Below, piece after piece: positions 1-8,556 of a DNA stretch of 64,000 bases. The translations under genes and the position numbers were made by a program. Location: positions 2,232,001-2,296,000 of the forward strand of contig NZ_JACCBJ010000001.1 in NCBI RefSeq assembly GCF_013408745.1, in the 5' to 3' direction. Position 1 is the stretch's first letter; each line of letters starts with the position of its first letter. Source of the stretch: Leifsonia soli (lineage in GTDB: Bacteria; Actinomycetota; Actinomycetes; Actinomycetales; Microbacteriaceae). Under the pieces are notes generated by a model. That model saw only the letters and a program-made list of their open reading frames with translations. It had not been told where the DNA came from and did no database searches.

Positions 1-786
1 GTGCCGGTCGTCGCGCACGTCCACGAGGGCGAGGCCACCGCGTCCCGTCTCGTGAAGCGCGTGCTCTCGGCTCCCCTGCTGCTGGCGGAGAGCGTCATCG
101 CGAACAGCCGTTTCAGTGTCGGCGTGCTCGAGAGCGCATTTCCGGCCCTCGGCCGCCGCACCCACATCGTGTACAACGCCGTTCCGGGCCCGGAGACCCG
201 CAGCCCGGCGCGTCCGGAGCTCGACGGCGACCTTCGGGTGACCTACATCGGCCGGCTCTCGCCGCGCAAGGGCGTCGACGTCGCCATCGACGCGATCGCC
301 GAACTCGACGCCCGCGGGATCCCCGCCCGGCTCGATCTCGTCGGCGCCGTCTTCCCCGGCTACGAGTGGTACGAACGCGACCTGCGCGACAAGGTCGAGG
401 CGAAGCGCCTGCAGTCGCGCGTCTCCTTCCGGGGCTTCCAGCCCTCCGTCTGGGACTTCCTGAGCACCGGCGACGTCGTCCTGGTGCCGTCGGTCGCCGA
501 CGAGCCGTTCGGCAACACGGCCGTCGAGGGCATCCTCAGCGGCCGGCCGGTCATCGCCAGCGCCACCAGCGGGCTGCTGGAGGCCACGGACGGCTACCGC
601 ACCACGGTCACCGTCGAGCCGGGCGACGCGACCTCCCTGGCCGATGCGCTCGAGCGCACCATCGCGGAGTGGGACGCTGCGGCGCCGCTCCTCGACGACG
701 ACGCCGAGACCGCGCGGCGCAAGCACAGCCCGGAGTCGTACCGCCGGCGCATCGCGGAGCTCGTCCGGGCCGTCGCGCGGCGCTGA
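1..786 (+). CDS. Glycosyltransferase family 4, N-terminally truncated by the window edge
   Basis: The visible 261 residues form the end of the first and all of the second Rossmann domain of a GT4 (GT-B fold) glycosyltransferase. The linker carries YIGRLSPRKGVD, typical of the nucleotide-sugar binding half, followed by the family pattern VPSVADEPFGNTAVEGILSG with the conserved Glu that contacts the donor sugar nucleotide. GT4 enzymes usually have 350-400 residues, so roughly 100 N-terminal residues lie left of position 1; the GTG at base 1 is probably an internal codon. It converges on the polymerase gene at 814-2142. The role inferred is adding one sugar to the lipid-linked repeat unit of the exopolysaccharide; donor and acceptor cannot be read from the sequence. 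Confidence 0.85.
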   Translation: MPVVAHVHEGEATASRLVKRVLSAPLLLAESVIANSRFSVGVLESAFPALGRRTHIVYNAVPGPETRSPARPELDGDLRVTYIGRLSPRKGVDVAIDAIAELDARGIPARLDLVGAVFPGYEWYERDLRDKVEAKRLQSRVSFRGFQPSVWDFLSTGDVVLVPSVADEPFGNTAVEGILSGRPVIASATSGLLEATDGYRTTVTVEPGDATSLADALERTIAEWDAAAPLLDDDAETARRKHSPESYRRRIAELVRAVARR

Positions 787-803
787 CGGTTCAGCCGCCG
801 CGC
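775..803. terminator. Possible bidirectional terminator hairpin
   Basis: An 8-bp GC stem (GCGCGGCG with CGCCGCGC) encloses the stop codon of the first gene and sits between two convergent genes. There is no U-tract, so the call rests on position and symmetry only. Confidence 0.3.
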
Positions 804-813
804 CGGTCCCGGC

Positions 814-2142
814 TCAGCGGCGTCCTGCGGCGAGCTCATCCCGCGACGCATCCCGCTGCGGCACGCGCGCGGGAAGCCCGAGGACGAGCGGACGGCTGGC
901 GTCCGGCGCGAGCTGCGTCGTCGCCGCGAGGCCCGCGACGAACCAGACGAAGATCGAGTACTGAGTGATCAGGGCGACCGTCGCGAAGGCCGGGATCTGC
1001 GCGACGAGCGCGATCGTCGCTGGCGACGCCTTCCCGCGGAGGACCAGCAGGATGCCGAAGGCGAGCGCGACCGCGATCGCGATGAGCACGATGATCCCGT
1101 TCGTCAGCCCCGTCAGGATGAGCTGGCTGTCGATCGACCGGAAGTTGCCGAAGTAGAGGGAGCCGGCCGAGTTCTTCTGCGCGGAGCCCGCCACGCCCAC
1201 CAGGTTCATCGTCCCGAACAGGGAGACGAGATCGCCGCGGTAGTCGGCGCTATTGGACGCCTCCGACCCCGCGTCGTCGAACACGGCGGAGACCAGGGGG
1301 AAGACAACGGCGGAGGCCAGGACGACGGCCGTCGTGATGGCGATGCGCGCGCGGCGCGAGATCGCATCCCGCATGAAGAGGACGGAGAGGGCGACGCCGA
1401 GCAGGGCGCAGATCATCCCGATCCGGCTGAACGTGAAGACGGTGGCGACGAGCATGGTGAGCACCATCAGACCGCGCAGCCACAGGCGGAACGGTGCTGC
1501 CAGCGTGATCGGGACGGCCATGGCGAGGCTCGCGCCCAGAGCGATGCTGTGCCCGAACGCGCCCTCCGCCCGCGGCACGCCCCCGCGCTCCTGGATGGTT
1601 CCCCAGATCGAGTAGAGCGAGTTGCCCGACTTGATCAGCACGAAGGGGTTCCAGTGCGTCACCCCTTCGACGATCGCGAGGACGGCGACGATGGTGAAGC
1701 ACACCGCGATGGCGCCGTGGACCCACGCCGGGTCGACGCGGAGCGGTGCGATGCGGCCGACCACGTAGCCCGCGACGAAGTACGTGACGACGATGATCGC
1801 GGCGCCGAGGGCGATGCCCGCGTTCCCCGCCAGGATGGACGTGAGCGCCGCCACCACGACGAGGGTCATCAGCGCGTCCATCCAGCTGAGCCGGAACCGG
1901 CGTACCGGGAGCAGCGCCGCGACGACCAGGAGCGCCGCCGCCGTGGCGGGCGGCAGGTAGTAGTTGCCGTTGAAGCCGATGCCGAAGCCCAGCCAGATCG
2001 GCACGAAGCACAGCACGACGATCCAGGAGGCGACCGCCAGGCGCGGTGCACGGCGCAGCACCAGGAAGCCCAGCACGGCGACACCGAGCGCGACCGCCAG
2101 CAGGAGCAGCCGGTCGACGAGCGCGCCGCTGAGGAAGCCCAT
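814..2142 (-). CDS. O-antigen ligase/polymerase-like membrane protein (Wzy type)
   Basis: A 442-residue, very hydrophobic protein with about ten to twelve predicted membrane segments and one large extracytoplasmic loop around residues 290-340 (from DDAGSEASNSADYRGD to FRSIDSQLILTG), the layout of Wzy polymerases and O-antigen ligases. It lies 3 bases downstream of the chain-length ATPase gene and is clearly co-transcribed with it. Wzy proteins join lipid-linked repeat units at the outer face of the membrane. Sequence conservation in the family is weak, so the assignment rests on topology, length and context; a ligase moving finished chains to an acceptor is the alternative. Confidence 0.75.
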   Translation of the reverse strand: MGFLSGALVDRLLLLAVALGVAVLGFLVLRRAPRLAVASWIVVLCFVPIWLGFGIGFNGNYYLPPATAAALLVVAALLPVRRFRLSWMDALMTLVVVAALTSILAGNAGIALGAAIIVVTYFVAGYVVGRIAPLRVDPAWVHGAIAVCFTIVAVLAIVEGVTHWNPFVLIKSGNSLYSIWGTIQERGGVPRAEGAFGHSIALGASLAMAVPITLAAPFRLWLRGLMVLTMLVATVFTFSRIGMICALLGVALSVLFMRDAISRRARIAITTAVVLASAVVFPLVSAVFDDAGSEASNSADYRGDLVSLFGTMNLVGVAGSAQKNSAGSLYFGNFRSIDSQLILTGLTNGIIVLIAIAVALAFGILLVLRGKASPATIALVAQIPAFATVALITQYSIFVWFVAGLAATTQLAPDASRPLVLGLPARVPQRDASRDELAAGRR

Positions 2143-2145
2143 GGG

Positions 2146-3675
2146 TCAGGAGGCGCTGTGACTGCGCGCCGCGTCGGATGCGGACTCGGCGTCCGCTGCG
2201 TTCTGAGCCGCTGCGTTCTGAGCCGCTCCGCCCTTCGACGGCCGCTTCGTCGAGCCTGCCCCCGCGTCCGTGTCCGTGCCCGCCTCAGCCGCGGCCCCGG
2301 CTCCGCGGCGGCCGGGGAGAGCCAGGCGGCGCGCCGGCTGCTCCGCCATGTAGTACGCGTTGCGCTCCTTGCCCGACGCGACGCGGTTGAGCACGATGCC
2401 GAGCACGGCTGCTCCCGACTTCTGCAGCGAGTCGACCGTCTGCGCGAGCTGCTGCTTGCGCACCCGGGTGCGGTCGACGACGACCAGCGCGCCGTCCACC
2501 TGGCGCGCGAGGATGGAGGCGTCGGCGACCGAGCCGAGCGGCGCGGTGTCGATGACGATCACGTCGTACCGGACGCGCAGGCGCTCCAGCAGATCGCTCA
2601 TCGCCCGCGACGAGAGCAGCTCGCTCGGGTTCGGCGGGATGGGGCCGGCGGCCAGCACATCCAGATCGCCTGCGCCCCAGCGCTGCACGACGTCCTCGAA
2701 GTCGGCGCGTCCGGCGAGGACGGACGTCAGTCCGGCGTTCCCCGACAGCGAGGTGTACGCGGCGATGGCGGGACGACGCAGGTCGGCGTCGATCAGCAGC
2801 ACGCGCTGGCCGGTCTCGGAGAGCGCGAGCGCCAGGTTGGAGGAGATCAGGGACTTGCCCTCGGCCGGGATCGACGAGGTGATCACGAACGACCGCGTCG
2901 GCGAGCCGAGCGTGACGAACTCGAGGTTCGACCGCAGCTGGCGATAGGCCTCCGCCGCGTTGGAGAGCGGCGCCGACACGAGCACGGGGACGCCGTCCTT
3001 GTTCCGCTCGCGCTGGATCGATCCGACGAGGGGGGCCTTCGCGACCTCGGTCGCGGTCTCCGCGTTGTGGACGCCGGTGTCGAAAGTGGCGCGCAGCACG
3101 ACGATCAGCGCTCCGGCGATGAGCCCGAGCAGCAGACCGGAGAGCACGTTGAGCCGGGTGTTCGGCGAAGAGGCGAACTTCGGGACGGCGGCGTGCTCGA
3201 TCACGCGGACGGACACCGTCGCCGCGCCCTGCGCGGTCTTCGGTGCTATCTGCTCGACCGTGCTCGACAGGCTGGACGCCACCGCGTTCGCGATGTCCGC
3301 CGCCTGACGCGGGCTGGTGTCCGTCACGGCGAGCTCGAGGATGACCGTGTTCTGCGGCGTGCTCACCGAGATGGAATCGGCCAGCTGGCTCGGCGTGATG
3401 GCCAGGTCGAGCTGGTCGATCACGGGCGTGAGCACGACGGGCGACTCGGCGAGCTGCGCGAACGACAGCATCTGGTTCTGCGTGTACGTGGACCCCTGGC
3501 TGAGGTCGTTGGCGGACCCGCCGAAGTTCAGCGAGAAGTACAGCCCCGAGGTCGCGGTGTAGCTCTTGACCGCCAGCTGCGACAGGCCGAAGCCCAGCAG
3601 CGCTCCCGCGATCGTCGCGATGACGACGACGTACCAGAAGCGCCGGAACGCCTGCGCGTACTGCTTGGAGCTCAT
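2146..3675 (-). CDS. Polysaccharide co-polymerase fused to CpsD/BY-kinase-like ATPase
   Basis: A 509-residue fusion of a Wzz-type chain-length domain (membrane segments near residues 16-36 and 177-195 bracketing an extracellular part) to a cytoplasmic P-loop ATPase. Walker A is SSIPAEGKS (about 267-275), Walker A' VLLIDADLR (292-300) and Walker B VIVIDTAPL (372-380), as in bacterial tyrosine kinases of capsule systems. Oddly, the tail after about residue 445 is Ala/Gly/Asn-rich and lacks the usual tyrosine cluster; only an adjacent YY pair near residue 441 remains. The tail contains a duplicated AAQNA motif encoded by a 15-base repeat. It heads the unit with the Wzy gene. A phosphatase partner may be the gene at 15804-16391. 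Confidence 0.85.
   Translation of the reverse strand: MSSKQYAQAFRRFWYVVVIATIAGALLGFGLSQLAVKSYTATSGLYFSLNFGGSANDLSQGSTYTQNQMLSFAQLAESPVVLTPVIDQLDLAITPSQLADSISVSTPQNTVILELAVTDTSPRQAADIANAVASSLSSTVEQIAPKTAQGAATVSVRVIEHAAVPKFASSPNTRLNVLSGLLLGLIAGALIVVLRATFDTGVHNAETATEVAKAPLVGSIQRERNKDGVPVLVSAPLSNAAEAYRQLRSNLEFVTLGSPTRSFVITSSIPAEGKSLISSNLALALSETGQRVLLIDADLRRPAIAAYTSLSGNAGLTSVLAGRADFEDVVQRWGAGDLDVLAAGPIPPNPSELLSSRAMSDLLERLRVRYDVIVIDTAPLGSVADASILARQVDGALVVVDRTRVRKQQLAQTVDSLQKSGAAVLGIVLNRVASGKERNAYYMAEQPARRLALPGRRGAGAAAEAGTDTDAGAGSTKRPSKGGAAQNAAAQNAADAESASDAARSHSAS
2195..2224. repeat. 15-base tandem repeat inside the BY-kinase-like gene
   Basis: The unit GCTGCGTTCTGAGCC occurs twice head to tail without mismatch and encodes the AAQNA duplication in the low-complexity C-terminal tail, probably a slippage product. 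Confidence 0.8.
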
Positions 3676-3727
3676 CGATTCTCCCCCTCGGTCGCCCGGT
3701 GCTCGATCCCCCGGCCCTCCGCCGGCC

Positions 3728-4450
3728 TCACTGGAACACCACGAGCTGGGCGCCCGCCTGGTCGCTGAGGGTCACGGTGACCGCTCCCTCCTCGTCCGCC
3801 GGAACCGTGAAGACGTACACCGCCGTCGCGGATGCTCCGGGCTGGAGCGATCCGGTGAACGGCTTGGCGGCGGTGTCGCCCGCGACCGGCGCCGCGGGCG
3901 TCGCACCCGAACCGTAGTAGGCATTGACGGTCGCCGTCGAGAGGGGGAATGCCCCGCCGGTCCCGTTGGTCAGCCGCAGCGTCACCTTGACGGCCGGTCC
4001 GCTGACCTCGCCGGGGCGGGTGGCGGTCGCCGTGTAGGACTCGACGGAGACCACGTTCGCGGTCAGACCCGACGGCGTCTTCACATCCTGCTTGACCTCG
4101 GCCGTCTGGGCGACGACCCCGCCGAAGCGCGCATCCATCTCGCCGGGCTTGGCAGGGGAGGCGGTCGCCGGCGCCCCCGTCGGTGCGTCAGAGGGCGCTG
4201 GAGTGGACGTCGCAGCATCGGTGGGCCGCGGCAGCTGCGTCGCCGCCGGCTTGAGGGCGTTCGCCACCGGGCCGCCCGGGGGACGGGCGAAGGAGTACAC
4301 CGAGGCGATCACGATCGCGGCCACGATGGCGAGGCCGCCGACCGCGGCGAGAGCGACCAGCGCGATGCGCTTGCGCGTCCACCGGCCCCTCTTCTCCTGC
4401 GACGGCTCGTCCGGGGTGGGCAGCGGGGTGGTGGTGTCGTCCGACGTCAT
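3728..4450 (-). CDS. Membrane-anchored protein of unknown function with secreted beta-sandwich-like domain
   Basis: A 240-residue protein with a basic cytoplasmic N-terminus (KRGRWTRKR), one membrane segment at about residues 30-50, a Pro/Thr/Ala-rich spacer (about 60-105), and an extracellular domain whose pattern (VKVTLRLTNGTGGAFPL, then PGASATAVYVFTVP) resembles the DUF4352-like fold for calcium-binding or ligand-free beta sandwiches. The ATG overlaps the stop of the upstream phosphatidyltransferase gene by four bases, so the two are translationally coupled. I do not recognise a specific function; the position suggests a cell-surface accessory of the polysaccharide system. Confidence 0.65.
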   Translation of the reverse strand: MTSDDTTTPLPTPDEPSQEKRGRWTRKRIALVALAAVGGLAIVAAIVIASVYSFARPPGGPVANALKPAATQLPRPTDAATSTPAPSDAPTGAPATASPAKPGEMDARFGGVVAQTAEVKQDVKTPSGLTANVVSVESYTATATRPGEVSGPAVKVTLRLTNGTGGAFPLSTATVNAYYGSGATPAAPVAGDTAAKPFTGSLQPGASATAVYVFTVPADEEGAVTVTLSDQAGAQLVVFQ

Positions 4451-5211
4451 GGCCGGCCTCCTTCGGAACGGAGCTCGCGGAACCAGGTGACGGCTGCGGC
4501 GAACAGGAAGAGCGTCGTCGCGAGGACGATGAGTGTGTAGAGCACGAGGAAGCCCGGGAGCCAGCCCAGCAGGACGAACGAGAGGCAGAGCACCCCGTAG
4601 TCCATCGGGAGGACCAGCACCGCGCGCAGCCAGGACGGGCGGCCGGGCGCGTCGGCGGCCAGGGAGACCCGTCCGTGCTGGCGGCGCAGCTGCTCGGTGA
4701 GGATCATGCCGAAGAACAGGACGGAGGAGATCACCGCCGAGACGAGGGGGACGACGAGCCAGGCGACCGGTACCGCGTCGTGCAGGTAGAGCCCGAGACC
4801 GAGTGCCAGCGGCATGCTGACGACCTTCGTGGCGTCCACCATGTGGTCGAGCCACTCGCCGGCCGGGCTGCTGCGCCCGGTCAGCCGGGACAGCTGGCCG
4901 TCCGCGCTGTCGAAGGCGTAGCCGATGAGGAGCATGAGCGCGACACCGATGCCCAGCAGCCAGGACGGCGGGAACACGACCAGCAGGATGAGGGCCGCGA
5001 ACGTCCACGCGGCGCTGATCGCCGTGACACCGTTCGGGGTGAGCCCGGCCCGGTAGGCCCACGCCGTCAGGTACCGGCCGAGCCGGCGGTTGACGAAGCG
5101 GGAGTAAGCGGGCGCGCTGCGGGCGGCCGGCTTCTGCGCGGCGGCGAGCCGGCGGAGGACCGACCCGTACGTCTCGCGTGCGGCCGTGCCGTCCAGCGTT
5201 CCGCCGGTCAC
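4447..5211 (-). CDS. CDP-alcohol phosphatidyltransferase family membrane enzyme
   Basis: A 254-residue polytopic protein with the family signature: an Asp, then DG, a basic residue, a Gly and two further Asp residues, seen here as DSADGQLSRLTG followed by GEWLDHMVD. The usual Ala before the Arg is Ser. Family enzymes transfer a phospho-alcohol from a CDP-alcohol to a second alcohol, normally in phospholipid synthesis. The GTG start overlaps the upstream stop codon as GTGA and the stop overlaps the next ATG, placing it firmly inside a sugar-polymer operon. Together with the TagD-type gene at 16496 this hints at phospho-glycerol or phospho-polyol chemistry on the polymer; that is inference, and ordinary phospholipid synthesis is the alternative. 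Confidence 0.8.
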   Translation of the reverse strand: MTGGTLDGTAARETYGSVLRRLAAAQKPAARSAPAYSRFVNRRLGRYLTAWAYRAGLTPNGVTAISAAWTFAALILLVVFPPSWLLGIGVALMLLIGYAFDSADGQLSRLTGRSSPAGEWLDHMVDATKVVSMPLALGLGLYLHDAVPVAWLVVPLVSAVISSVLFFGMILTEQLRRQHGRVSLAADAPGRPSWLRAVLVLPMDYGVLCLSFVLLGWLPGFLVLYTLIVLATTLFLFAAAVTWFRELRSEGGRP

Positions 5212-6407
5212 GACTCGACCGCCTTGCCGGTGAGGCGCGGGGCGGAGCCGACGCGCTGCGCGGTGAGAGGCCGCCTCGCGCGCACCTGCACGCCGTCGGC
5301 GAGGTCGCGGCAGAGCAGTTCGTACTTGTCGGCGACGTCGTCCCAGTCGTAGCCGGCCGCGCGGGCGCGGGTGGCCGCGCGGCGGGCGGGATGCCCGGCC
5401 GGGTCGGCCTCCGCCGCCTCGACGACGCCGGCGACATCCGCCTCTGTGGTGAAGTAGGCGCCGCTGTCGCCGAGCACCTCGCGGTTGAAGACGACGTCGT
5501 AGGCGAGGGTGGGCGCTCCGGCGCCGATCGCTCGGAGGAGCGAGGGGTTCGTCCCGCCGACGGAGTGCCCGTGCAGGTAGCTGAAGGCGTTGGCGTAGAG
5601 CTGGTCGAGGAGGCGCTGGTCCCAGACCCCGCCGAGGAAGCGCACCCGGTCGTCCGCGAGGTCGTGGACGCGGGCGGTGTAAGCGTCGGCGTACGGCGCG
5701 GAGCCGACGACGATGAGCGGGAGGCGGGCGCCGCTCCGGCGGTATCCGTCGACGATCGTATGGACGTGGTTCTCCGGCTCGAAGCGGGCGACCAGGAGGT
5801 GATACCCCTGCGGCTGCAGACCGAGCCCCGCCAGCAGATCGGATTCCTCGGCGACCCGCGGTGCGCCGTAGGCGATCAGCCGGGTCGGCGCGTGGAACTC
5901 CTCGCGGTAGTAGTCCGCGATCCCCTGCGCGTCGGCGATGAGCCCGTCGGACCAGCGGACGGCCGCCGATTCGGCGAGCCGGTAGTAGCGGCGGCCGGTC
6001 CCCTTCCACTTGTCGCGCTTCCACTCCAGGCCGTCGACGTGGGTGGCGACCGGGATGCGCGCCGCGCGGATCAGCGGCAGGTACGGCGAATTGGCCGCGT
6101 TGAAGACCAGGGCGACGTCCGTTCGGTGGCGGAGCAGGTGGGCGACGGACAGGCCCGTGTGGCTCAGTGTCTCGAGCGAGCGGCGGTGCATCGCGCCCTT
6201 GTGGACGAGCTCCATCCTGCGGTACTCGGCGGGGCGCTCGCCATCGCCCGGGCGGCAGTAGACGACGACACGGTGGCCGCGCTCGGCCAGGCGCGATCCG
6301 ACCTCTTCGACGGCGGTCTCGAAGCCGCCGTACCGGGCGGGAACGCCGCGCGTTCCGACCATGGCGATGCTGAGCGGATCCCCTGATCGCCTCGCCTTGC
6401 TGTGCAT
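5208..6407 (-). CDS. GT4-type glycosyltransferase with DUF1972 N-terminal domain (rhamnosyltransferase-like)
   Basis: A 399-residue GT-B enzyme. The N-terminus reads IAMVGTRGVPARYGGFET, the hallmark of the DUF1972 domain found in WchF/WsaD-like rhamnosyltransferases of capsule and S-layer glycan loci. The C-terminal half has the GT4 donor-binding pattern, here HGHSVGGTNPSLLRAIGAG. It transfers a sugar to a lipid-linked acceptor at the cytoplasmic face. It starts the unit 6407-3728, with 4-base overlap to the phosphatidyltransferase gene. Its upstream region holds one of the three shared TGAG-N5-CTCR dyads. Rhamnose as the sugar is inferred from the family. Confidence 0.85.
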   Translation of the reverse strand: MHSKARRSGDPLSIAMVGTRGVPARYGGFETAVEEVGSRLAERGHRVVVYCRPGDGERPAEYRRMELVHKGAMHRRSLETLSHTGLSVAHLLRHRTDVALVFNAANSPYLPLIRAARIPVATHVDGLEWKRDKWKGTGRRYYRLAESAAVRWSDGLIADAQGIADYYREEFHAPTRLIAYGAPRVAEESDLLAGLGLQPQGYHLLVARFEPENHVHTIVDGYRRSGARLPLIVVGSAPYADAYTARVHDLADDRVRFLGGVWDQRLLDQLYANAFSYLHGHSVGGTNPSLLRAIGAGAPTLAYDVVFNREVLGDSGAYFTTEADVAGVVEAAEADPAGHPARRAATRARAAGYDWDDVADKYELLCRDLADGVQVRARRPLTAQRVGSAPRLTGKAVES

Positions 6408-6547
6408 CGGCTTCTCTCGTTCTCGTCGGTCGGTACGGACGAACCCGACGACGGAAGCGATGGCCGTGACGGGCGGGCGAGAATCCGCGTATCTCGGTCT
6501 TCGGAGTGCACCAGGGTCGGGTCTCTGTTGCCCTCACAGTCTATGAC

Positions 6548-6560
6548 GAGAAATCCTCAA
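6548..6560 (-). promoter_or_regulatory. Candidate operator TGAG-N5-CTCG upstream of the DUF1972 glycosyltransferase
   Basis: On the minus strand the sequence is TGAGGATTTCTC, preceded by TT and followed by G. It matches motifs at 10351 and 16465 in promoter regions of the same locus. A -10-like TAGACT lies just downstream, at plus-strand positions 6538-6543. Confidence 0.45.
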
Positions 6561-6586
6561 TTGTTGCTCCCCTGTTCGGGGGACTT

Positions 6587-7504
6587 TCACCGGGAGCGTG
6601 TACCCCGAGAGGCCCGCAGACCGTCGCGCACCCCGCGGAACGCCGCCGCGAGCGGGGCCGGAGACCGCAGGAACTGACGCCGTCCGCCCTGCAGCAGCAC
6701 CTCGTAGGCGATCGGGATGCTGGCCCGCCGCCAGCGCTTCACCGACGCCGCGTCGAGGTTGCGCGCCGCGAACACGAGACGGTTCCGGATGTTGAAGTAG
6801 TAGTAGGTCGCCGACTTCGCCTCGCCGCTCGCCGCATGCCCGTCGCCCTGCGTCCCGCCTTCGGCGTGCACCGCGGTCGCCGCATCCACGACCTCGACCC
6901 GGCCGCCGGCGCGACGCGCCCGGAAGGACAGCTCCACATCCTCCCAGTACAGGAAGTACCCGTCGCCGAACCCGCCGATCCGCCGCCACAGCTCGGCGGT
7001 GACGAGCAGACAGGCCCCACTGAGCCACTGCTCCGCGTCGCGGACGCCGAGACGCTCGCGGTTGCGGGTCGCCGTGATCCTGCCGTCGCCGAGGTGCAGG
7101 TCGGAGCCGTCGAACCACACCGATCCGTCGGGCCGGAGCACGCGCGGCGCCAGCAGCACCAGCGGGTCGTCGCCGGCCGCGGCGAGCAGCGCGGACACGT
7201 CCGCCGGCTCCATCGTGGCGTCCGGGTTGAGCAGCAGCAGCCGCGTCGCCCCCGCGGCGATGGCGCGCTCCGCAGCGAGGTTCATGCCGAGCCCGAAGCC
7301 CAGGTTCTCCGCCGGTTCGAGCAGCTCCCAGCCCTCGGCGGCGGAGAGCCGGCGCATCGCCGCGCGCTCCGCGTCGGTCGTGCGGTTGTCGACGACGAAC
7401 GTCCGTGCGCCGTCCAGCCTCCTGGTCAGCGGAGCGAGGTTGTCGGCGAGCAGTCCGGAGGAACCGTAGCCGACGACGATCACCGCGAGCCCGTCGAACG
7501 ACAT
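6587..7504 (-). CDS. Glycosyltransferase family 2 (rhamnosyltransferase-like)
   Basis: A 305-residue GT-A enzyme. The N-terminus has the GT2 start AVIVVGYGSSGLLADNL and the donor-binding stretch LLLNPDATMEPADV; the product-side motif FGDGYFLYWEDVELSFRARRAG, with the conserved ED and following basic residues, matches WbbL-like rhamnosyltransferases. The missing strict DXD motif is replaced by NPDA, as usual in that subgroup. The ATG is preceded by a purine-rich ribosome site (GGAGGGGAGCGGG). The gene stands alone between two intergenic regions and diverges from the next glycosyltransferase. Sugar specificity is inferred. Confidence 0.85.
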   Translation of the reverse strand: MSFDGLAVIVVGYGSSGLLADNLAPLTRRLDGARTFVVDNRTTDAERAAMRRLSAAEGWELLEPAENLGFGLGMNLAAERAIAAGATRLLLLNPDATMEPADVSALLAAAGDDPLVLLAPRVLRPDGSVWFDGSDLHLGDGRITATRNRERLGVRDAEQWLSGACLLVTAELWRRIGGFGDGYFLYWEDVELSFRARRAGGRVEVVDAATAVHAEGGTQGDGHAASGEAKSATYYYFNIRNRLVFAARNLDAASVKRWRRASIPIAYEVLLQGGRRQFLRSPAPLAAAFRGVRDGLRASRGTRSR

Positions 7505-7605
7505 CCCGCTCCCCTCCTGCCGGCCGCCCCCTCCGGGCGCTGGCGTGAAGCCTATACCTGTGTGAGCATGGTGACTCCGCCACCCGATCCGAGGACCAGA
7601 ACGCG

Positions 7606-8556
7606 ATGACCGACCAGCGCCTCCCCGTGACCATCGCCGTTCCGACGTTCCACCGGCCCGAGGAGCTGCGCGTCCTGCTGCCGCTGCTGAAGGCGCAGGC
7701 CGAGGATCTGGATGCCGCGGGTGCGACGAGAACCGACGTCCTGGTGGTCGACAACGACGCCGGGGCGAGCGGTCGCGCGGCGGCCGAGGAGGCCGGCGTC
7801 CGCTACGTCGTCGAGCCGCAGCCCGGCATCGCGGCCGCGCGCAACCGGGCGCTCGACGAGAGCGCCGGTTCGCGGCTACTCGCCTTCATCGACGACGACG
7901 AGCATCCCCACGCCGGCTGGCTGCGCGAGCTCGTGCGGGTGTGGCGGATCTCGGAGCCCGCCCTCGTCTCCGGCCGGGTGGTCGCGGAGTTCGAGCGGCC
8001 GCCGGGGCGGTGGATCGAGGAGGGCCGGTTCTTCGTGCGGCGGTCCCTGCCGACCGGCACGCCGCTCCAGGTCGCCGCAGCGGGCAACCTCCTGCTCGAC
8101 CTCGACCAGGTGCGCGAGAGCGGCGTGCGGTTCGCGCTCGACCTCGGCCTGAGCGGCGGGGAGGACACGCTGTTCAGCCGCCGCCTCGCCCGTGCCGGTT
8201 ACCGGATGGTGTGGTGCAACGAGTCCGTGATCACCGATCTCGTGCCCGCCGCGCGGATCAGCCGCCGGTGGGTGCTCCGACGCGCGTGGAGTCACGGGAA
8301 CTCGACAGCGGTCGTCAGCGTCCGCCTGGCCGGGGGCCGGGCAGGTCGCGCGGTCGCGCGCATCCGCGCCGTCGTCGGCGGCGCCGCGCGCGTCGTCCTC
8401 GGGGTGGCGAGGACGGCACTGGGACTTCTCCTCCGGTCGCCCGGCCACCAGGCGCGCGGCTCACGGGCCGCCTACCGGGGTGCCGGAATGGTGTGGGCGG
8501 CGTTCGGCGGCGTCTACCAGGAGTACGCGCGGACCGCCGACGGGGCCGAGAAGTGA
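7606..8556 (+). CDS. Glycosyltransferase family 2
   Basis: A 316-residue GT-A glycosyltransferase beginning TIAVPTFHRPEELRVLLPLL, with DVLVVDNDAG and the metal/nucleotide site FIDDDEHP (the DXD equivalent). GLSGGEDTLFSRRLARAGYR supplies the catalytic ED. The last 60 residues are basic and hydrophobic and may sit on the membrane. It is the first gene of a rightward pair: the GTG of the deacetylase gene overlaps its stop codon (GTGA). The pairing suggests that the sugar it adds, or one near it, is the one later de-N-acetylated. Donor and acceptor are unknown. Confidence 0.85.
   Translation: MTDQRLPVTIAVPTFHRPEELRVLLPLLKAQAEDLDAAGATRTDVLVVDNDAGASGRAAAEEAGVRYVVEPQPGIAAARNRALDESAGSRLLAFIDDDEHPHAGWLRELVRVWRISEPALVSGRVVAEFERPPGRWIEEGRFFVRRSLPTGTPLQVAAAGNLLLDLDQVRESGVRFALDLGLSGGEDTLFSRRLARAGYRMVWCNESVITDLVPAARISRRWVLRRAWSHGNSTAVVSVRLAGGRAGRAVARIRAVVGGAARVVLGVARTALGLLLRSPGHQARGSRAAYRGAGMVWAAFGGVYQEYARTADGAEK

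Noticed and set aside
1549..3768. A long open frame (about 740 codons) antisense to the polymerase and BY-kinase genes
   Set aside because: The translation is dominated by Arg, Gly, Asp and Gln repeats typical of the complementary strand of GC-rich genes; the minus-strand genes have clear domains.
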